Part shown: positions 61,027 through 64,000 of the stretch, one piece after another
Numbering within the stretch: position 1 is the stretch's first letter
Layout of the letters: every line of letters begins with the position of its first letter
Origin: Anaerolineae bacterium
GTDB taxonomy: Bacteria; Chloroflexota; Anaerolineae; Aggregatilineales; UBA2796
Reading direction: 5' to 3'
NCBI GenBank assembly: GCA_019637555.1
Contig: JAHBVK010000002.1
Coordinates: 124,001-188,000 of the forward strand
Length of the DNA stretch: 64,000 bases
Translations under genes and position numbers: made by a program
The notes under the pieces: generated by a model
The model's database searches: none
What the model was told of the DNA's origin: nothing
Seen by the model: the letters and a program-made list of their open reading frames with translations, nothing else

Positions 61027-61704
61027 TCACTTGCCTGATACCGCTTCTACCTCGGCTGTAGTCTCAGTTGCGGTTGCAGTGTCGGCAGCAGCCGCTGTAT
61101 TGGTGACATGTTCAGCACGTTCCAGCAGCATCAAATCCTGCGGTGTATCAATGTCCAGCGCGACGCTGCCAGAATGATAGACCTTGACGGTCACGCCTGC
61201 CTGCACTGCCGATTCCTGATGGCGCTGGAAACTCTGTGAGCCGTAAGCGAAGGGGATCAACCCCGGCGGCACGACCAGCATGGCGTTGGTACCATCTCCC
61301 TGCCGATCCGGTGCTAGGACAACGGTCTGGTTGTAGCGCCCCAGATGCAGGATTTCGCGGACATCGTGCGCAGTCAGCAGCGGCAGATCGGCAGGTAAGA
61401 TCAGGATCGCCTCTGCGCCCTTCAAACCAGCCACCTGTGCTGCCCGCATCAAGGCAGCGTTCAGTTCCGGCGCACCCGATTCCTGCACTGTAACCGCGTG
61501 ATATTCTCTGGCGAGCGAAAGTACCTGTGGATCGCGGCTGATCACGAGAATGTTAGTGATCTCTTTGACTTGCGAGAGGATATTAAGGGTATGGCGGAAA
61601 AACCGTTCTGCTAATGCTTCACGCTGCTCTGTAGTCAGAACACCACTCAGTCGGCTTTTCGCCTTCGGAAATGGCTTCATTGGAACGATTGCCCAAACTC
61701 TCAT
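61027..61704 (-). CDS. cofC: Phospholactate/PEP guanylyltransferase CofC (FbiD)
   Basis: 225 residues, MobA-like nucleotidyltransferase fold: MRVWAIVPMKPFPKAKSRLSGVL (nucleotide loop), LILPADLPLLTAHDV (metal Asp), PDRQGDGTNAMLV and ALDIDTPQDLMLL, all signature wording of CofC/FbiD. It activates 2-phospholactate or PEP with GTP to start the F420 side chain. The last ~30 residues are Ala/Thr-rich and extra. Its ATG overlaps the cofD stop by one base. Confidence 0.92.
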   Translation of the reverse strand: MRVWAIVPMKPFPKAKSRLSGVLTTEQREALAERFFRHTLNILSQVKEITNILVISRDPQVLSLAREYHAVTVQESGAPELNAALMRAAQVAGLKGAEAILILPADLPLLTAHDVREILHLGRYNQTVVLAPDRQGDGTNAMLVVPPGLIPFAYGSQSFQRHQESAVQAGVTVKVYHSGSVALDIDTPQDLMLLERAEHVTNTAAAADTATATETTAEVEAVSGK

Positions 61705-62687
61705 TACTGACCTCTCACTTCACTGCCACGCCGCAATTCCGTGCCCCAGGCAAGGAGTTCGCTGGCTAACCGAATCCGATCCCCTGCATCTCGCATCACT
61801 ATATTTGACACCCAAACCCGCGTCGAAATATCTTGTGAACTTGCATGATCAGCATCGTCGATGACAAAGCCATCCAACAGATCGCCGTAGTAATCTGCTA
61901 CACCAGCCGCTGTCGCCCGCATCCCCAGTTCCGCCATCAGTTTGGCGGCGGGACCTTTGAGCGCACTGCCCGCGATGATCGGACTGACGCACAGACACGG
62001 CGCACGGCGATTCTGCAACGCCTCTCGAATCTGCCGTATCTGCAAGATCGGCTCGATAGAGAGCACCGGATTAGAGGGGCAGATCACGATCAAATCCGCA
62101 CTTTCCAACGCTTCTAATACGCCCGGAGCAGGTGCTGCTGATTCAGAACCTCGATACTCTAATCGTTTTACCACAGGTTGCCACCGAAAGCGTACAAAAT
62201 ATTCCTGAAAATTTTGTGAACCGTACTCTACAGTATCAACAATTGTAGCGACTTGATCATCGCTCATAGGTAACAAGGTTGCCCCAATCCCCAAACGACG
62301 CGCCAAGTCCTGCGTGATCACGCTCAACGGCTGACCGTTCGCCAGCGCTTCCGTGCGCAGTAGATTGGTGGCGAGGTCTTTATCGCCCAGCCCGAACCAC
62401 GCTTCGTCGCCGTACAGCTTCATCATCTCGATCATCTGGCGGGTATCATCCGCCAAGCCCCACCCATTGACCGGATGTGCCAAGCCAGCCAGTGTATATA
62501 ACACTGTGTCCAGATCGGGCGACACGTACAAACCGTACTTACGGAAGTCATCCCCTGTATTGACGACGACCGTCAGCGCGTCTGATGGCAGCGCACGATA
62601 CAAGCCATCGGCTAACTTCGCGCCGCCGACGCCGCCCGCTAAGGCGACTACACGACGCGGCATATTCTCATCATCCGTTAACGCCAT
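61704..62687 (-). CDS. cofD: F420 phospholactyl/PEP transferase CofD (FbiA)
   Basis: 327 residues. VVALAGGVGGAKLADGLYRAL, VVVNTGDDFRKYGLYVSPDLDTVLYTLAG, WFGLGDKDLATNLLR and VICPSNPVLSIEPIL, IAGSALKGPAAKLMAELG are the family motifs. CofD joins the activated phospholactate or PEP to the deazaflavin Fo. It overlaps the nitroreductase gene upstream by 10 bases. No Fo synthase (fbiC or cofG/cofH) is in the window. Confidence 0.95.
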   Translation of the reverse strand: MALTDDENMPRRVVALAGGVGGAKLADGLYRALPSDALTVVVNTGDDFRKYGLYVSPDLDTVLYTLAGLAHPVNGWGLADDTRQMIEMMKLYGDEAWFGLGDKDLATNLLRTEALANGQPLSVITQDLARRLGIGATLLPMSDDQVATIVDTVEYGSQNFQEYFVRFRWQPVVKRLEYRGSESAAPAPGVLEALESADLIVICPSNPVLSIEPILQIRQIREALQNRRAPCLCVSPIIAGSALKGPAAKLMAELGMRATAAGVADYYGDLLDGFVIDDADHASSQDISTRVWVSNIVMRDAGDRIRLASELLAWGTELRRGSEVRGQ

Positions 62688-63277
62688 AACACACGACTTT
62701 CTAACGGCTGGCGTGCTGATTGCTTCGCTTCAGCCGGATAGCCCACCGTGATCAGCGCCTGCGGCTGCCAATCAGCGGGTAGATCGAGTTCAGCGGCGAC
62801 CACATCAGGGCAGAACAGCGGGGCGCACATCCAGCACGCGCCCAAGCCTTCTACGTAAGCCGCCAACAATAAGTTTTGAATCGCCAGCGCCGTGCTTTGC
62901 ACCGCCATCAGATATTCGTTACGCGTCCGCCGATCATCAGGATAGGAGTCCATGTCGATCATGCTCAGGCTAACCACGATCAGAGCGGGTGCTTTGCTGA
63001 TCCGCTGGTAGGATCGGCTGACATCTTTCTCGATCACCTCTGCGGGCGCGTTGTCAGCCGTCAGATCGGCACGCAAGCGCGTTCCCATCGCCTGCGCCAG
63101 CGAATGCCGCTGTTTGGCATCCGTAACGACGGCGAATCTCCACGGTTGGCGATTATGCGCCGATGGTGACCATGTGGCGGCGTTGAGCATCCGTTCCAAT
63201 GCTTCGCGTGGCACAGCTTGATCGGTATAGCGGCGGATCGAACGCCTGCCCAACAGCACATCGTAAATTTCGGTCAT
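62678..63277 (-). CDS. Nitroreductase-fold protein like the FbiB C-terminal domain (dehydro-F420 reductase)
   Basis: 199 residues. RRSIRRYTDQAVPREALERMLNAATWSPSAHNRQPWRFAVV is the FMN-binding start of the nitroreductase fold. GLGACWMCAPLFCPDVVAAELDLPADWQPQALITVGYPAE closely follows the C-terminal half of actinobacterial FbiB, which reduces dehydro-F420-0. In Actinobacteria that domain is fused to CofE; here it is a separate gene sandwiched between cofE and cofD. The role is therefore inferred from both sequence and position. Confidence 0.85.
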   Translation of the reverse strand: MTEIYDVLLGRRSIRRYTDQAVPREALERMLNAATWSPSAHNRQPWRFAVVTDAKQRHSLAQAMGTRLRADLTADNAPAEVIEKDVSRSYQRISKAPALIVVSLSMIDMDSYPDDRRTRNEYLMAVQSTALAIQNLLLAAYVEGLGACWMCAPLFCPDVVAAELDLPADWQPQALITVGYPAEAKQSARQPLESRVLWR

Positions 63278-63279
63278 GA

Positions 63280-64000
63280 TTAACGATACAGATTCATCTC
63301 CGGCGGGCGGATCAAATCGCTGGCGCGTCCATCGCCTTCGGGAAGCTGCAAGCCGCGAATCAGGGTGACGGGCAAGCCCTCGTTTGCCTGTCCACTGAGC
63401 AAATCGGCAGCGGCGGCGAGTTCGTCCGCCAAGCCGATATCGGTGTACTGCAACTGACGGTTGAAGAGATCAGGGCGCCCGCGCAAATCCCATAGTGCCG
63501 GAAAGCCTGCGGAGCCGATTGCCGTGCCGACATTGCCCATGCGGAAGGGGCGTCCGTGCGTGTCACTGATCACAATGCCTGCCTGTGCACCCGTTTGTGC
63601 CAGCAGTTGATCGCGCAGTTGGCGTGCCGTGCCATCAGGATCGACGGGCAGCAGCAGAATCCAATCCTCGCCATCCGCGCCGACGTTCGAGTGATCGATC
63701 CCCGCATTGGCGGAGATGAAGCCGAGCTTGTGGCGGGTGATGATCGCGCCGCGCCGCATCCGCGAGATTTCCGCTGCTTCGTTCAGGATCACTTCCACCA
63801 AACGCGGGTCTTTATCCGTCTGCGCGGCGATCTCTTCGGCGTGGGCAGATGGTGTCACCGTGCGTAGATCGAGGCGTCGCCCTTGTGCCTTAGAGACGAT
63901 CTTGGAGGTGATCACCAGCACGTCGTTATTTTGCAGCGTCAGATTCAGCCGCGTTAGCGCCTCCACGATCAAGCGAGCAAGATCGTCGCCCTGCTGGATC
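63280..64000 (-). CDS. cofE: Coenzyme F420-0:L-glutamate ligase CofE (5' truncated by window edge)
   Basis: The frame runs off the right edge; the last visible upstream residues (IQQGDDLARLIVEAL) match the CofE start region, so a TTG at 63972 is internal. Further motifs: NDVLVITSKIVSKAQGR, the DPRLVEVILNEAAEISR stretch, ANAGIDHSNVG, ISDTHGRPFRMGNVGTAIG, and GLADELAAAADLLSGQANEG. CofE adds gamma-linked glutamates to F420-0 with GTP. First gene seen of the leftward cofE-nitroreductase-cofD-cofC group. Confidence 0.95.
   Translation of the reverse strand, partial: IQQGDDLARLIVEALTRLNLTLQNNDVLVITSKIVSKAQGRRLDLRTVTPSAHAEEIAAQTDKDPRLVEVILNEAAEISRMRRGAIITRHKLGFISANAGIDHSNVGADGEDWILLLPVDPDGTARQLRDQLLAQTGAQAGIVISDTHGRPFRMGNVGTAIGSAGFPALWDLRGRPDLFNRQLQYTDIGLADELAAAADLLSGQANEGLPVTLIRGLQLPEGDGRASDLIRPPEMNLYR

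Overview
The window looks like a piece of a Chloroflexota (probably Anaerolineae-type) chromosome. The grounds are indirect: a moderately high G+C content, coenzyme F420 genes, GldA/F/G-type ABC genes, secreted proteins with Thr/Pro-rich linkers directly after the signal peptide, and many intergenic palindromic repeats. No rRNA, tRNA, CRISPR array, phage or transposase gene was found. Coding density is high. Both ends cut genes: recJ on the left, cofE on the right.

Layout. 0-3.2 kb: recJ 3' end, an alpha/beta hydrolase and a mannose-6-phosphate-isomerase-like cupin, then a 248-bp MITE-like inverted repeat. 3.5-6.9 kb (minus): a translationally coupled GldG/GldF/GldA-like ABC exporter. 7.4-10.8 kb: convergent GH13_18 phosphorylase (closest in recalled sequence to glucosylglycerate phosphorylase) and a GH63-like glucosidase. 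11.2-12.5 kb (minus): secreted SH3-SGNH esterase. 12.7-21.4 kb: fakA-like DAK2 gene, two degV genes, recG with a long extension, a truncated PEP-synthase-like domain and a HEAT-repeat protein. 21.5-23.7 kb: rimO and a secreted DUF3298-like protein. 23.9-27.1 kb (minus): EEP-family hydrolase, NUDIX, double CbiX-like protein and a small antitoxin-like ORF. 27.3-29.2 kb: yebC-ruvC-ruvA. 29.2-32.4 kb (minus): yqeB-like gene and a solitary molybdenum hydroxylase large subunit. 32.6-36 kb: secreted beta-propeller protein and a flavin disulfide oxidoreductase.

36-48.3 kb is a carbohydrate-use locus: a LacI-type regulator with its own palindromic operators, a sugar ABC transporter (binding protein plus two permeases, no ATPase), a secreted clan GH-A hydrolase, a GH1 beta-glucosidase and two GH3 enzymes. 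A low-G+C, GATC-poor membrane protein sits in the middle. 48.6-59 kb is mostly minus strand and looks like a stress and signalling block: a YflT-like stress protein, a 1471-residue multi-PAS/GAF histidine kinase, an OmpR-type regulator, a lone receiver, a degenerate receiver, a GSP39-like SDR, a YtxH protein and two small membrane proteins. 59.2-60.9 kb: SRPBCC protein with a long Pro-rich tail. 61-64 kb (minus): cofE, an FbiB-C-terminal-like nitroreductase, cofD and cofC, a compact F420 operon.

At least four palindromic repeat families fill the intergenic gaps, and GATC is strikingly over-represented by hand count. All assignments rest on motif recognition and recalled family knowledge; no database search was possible.
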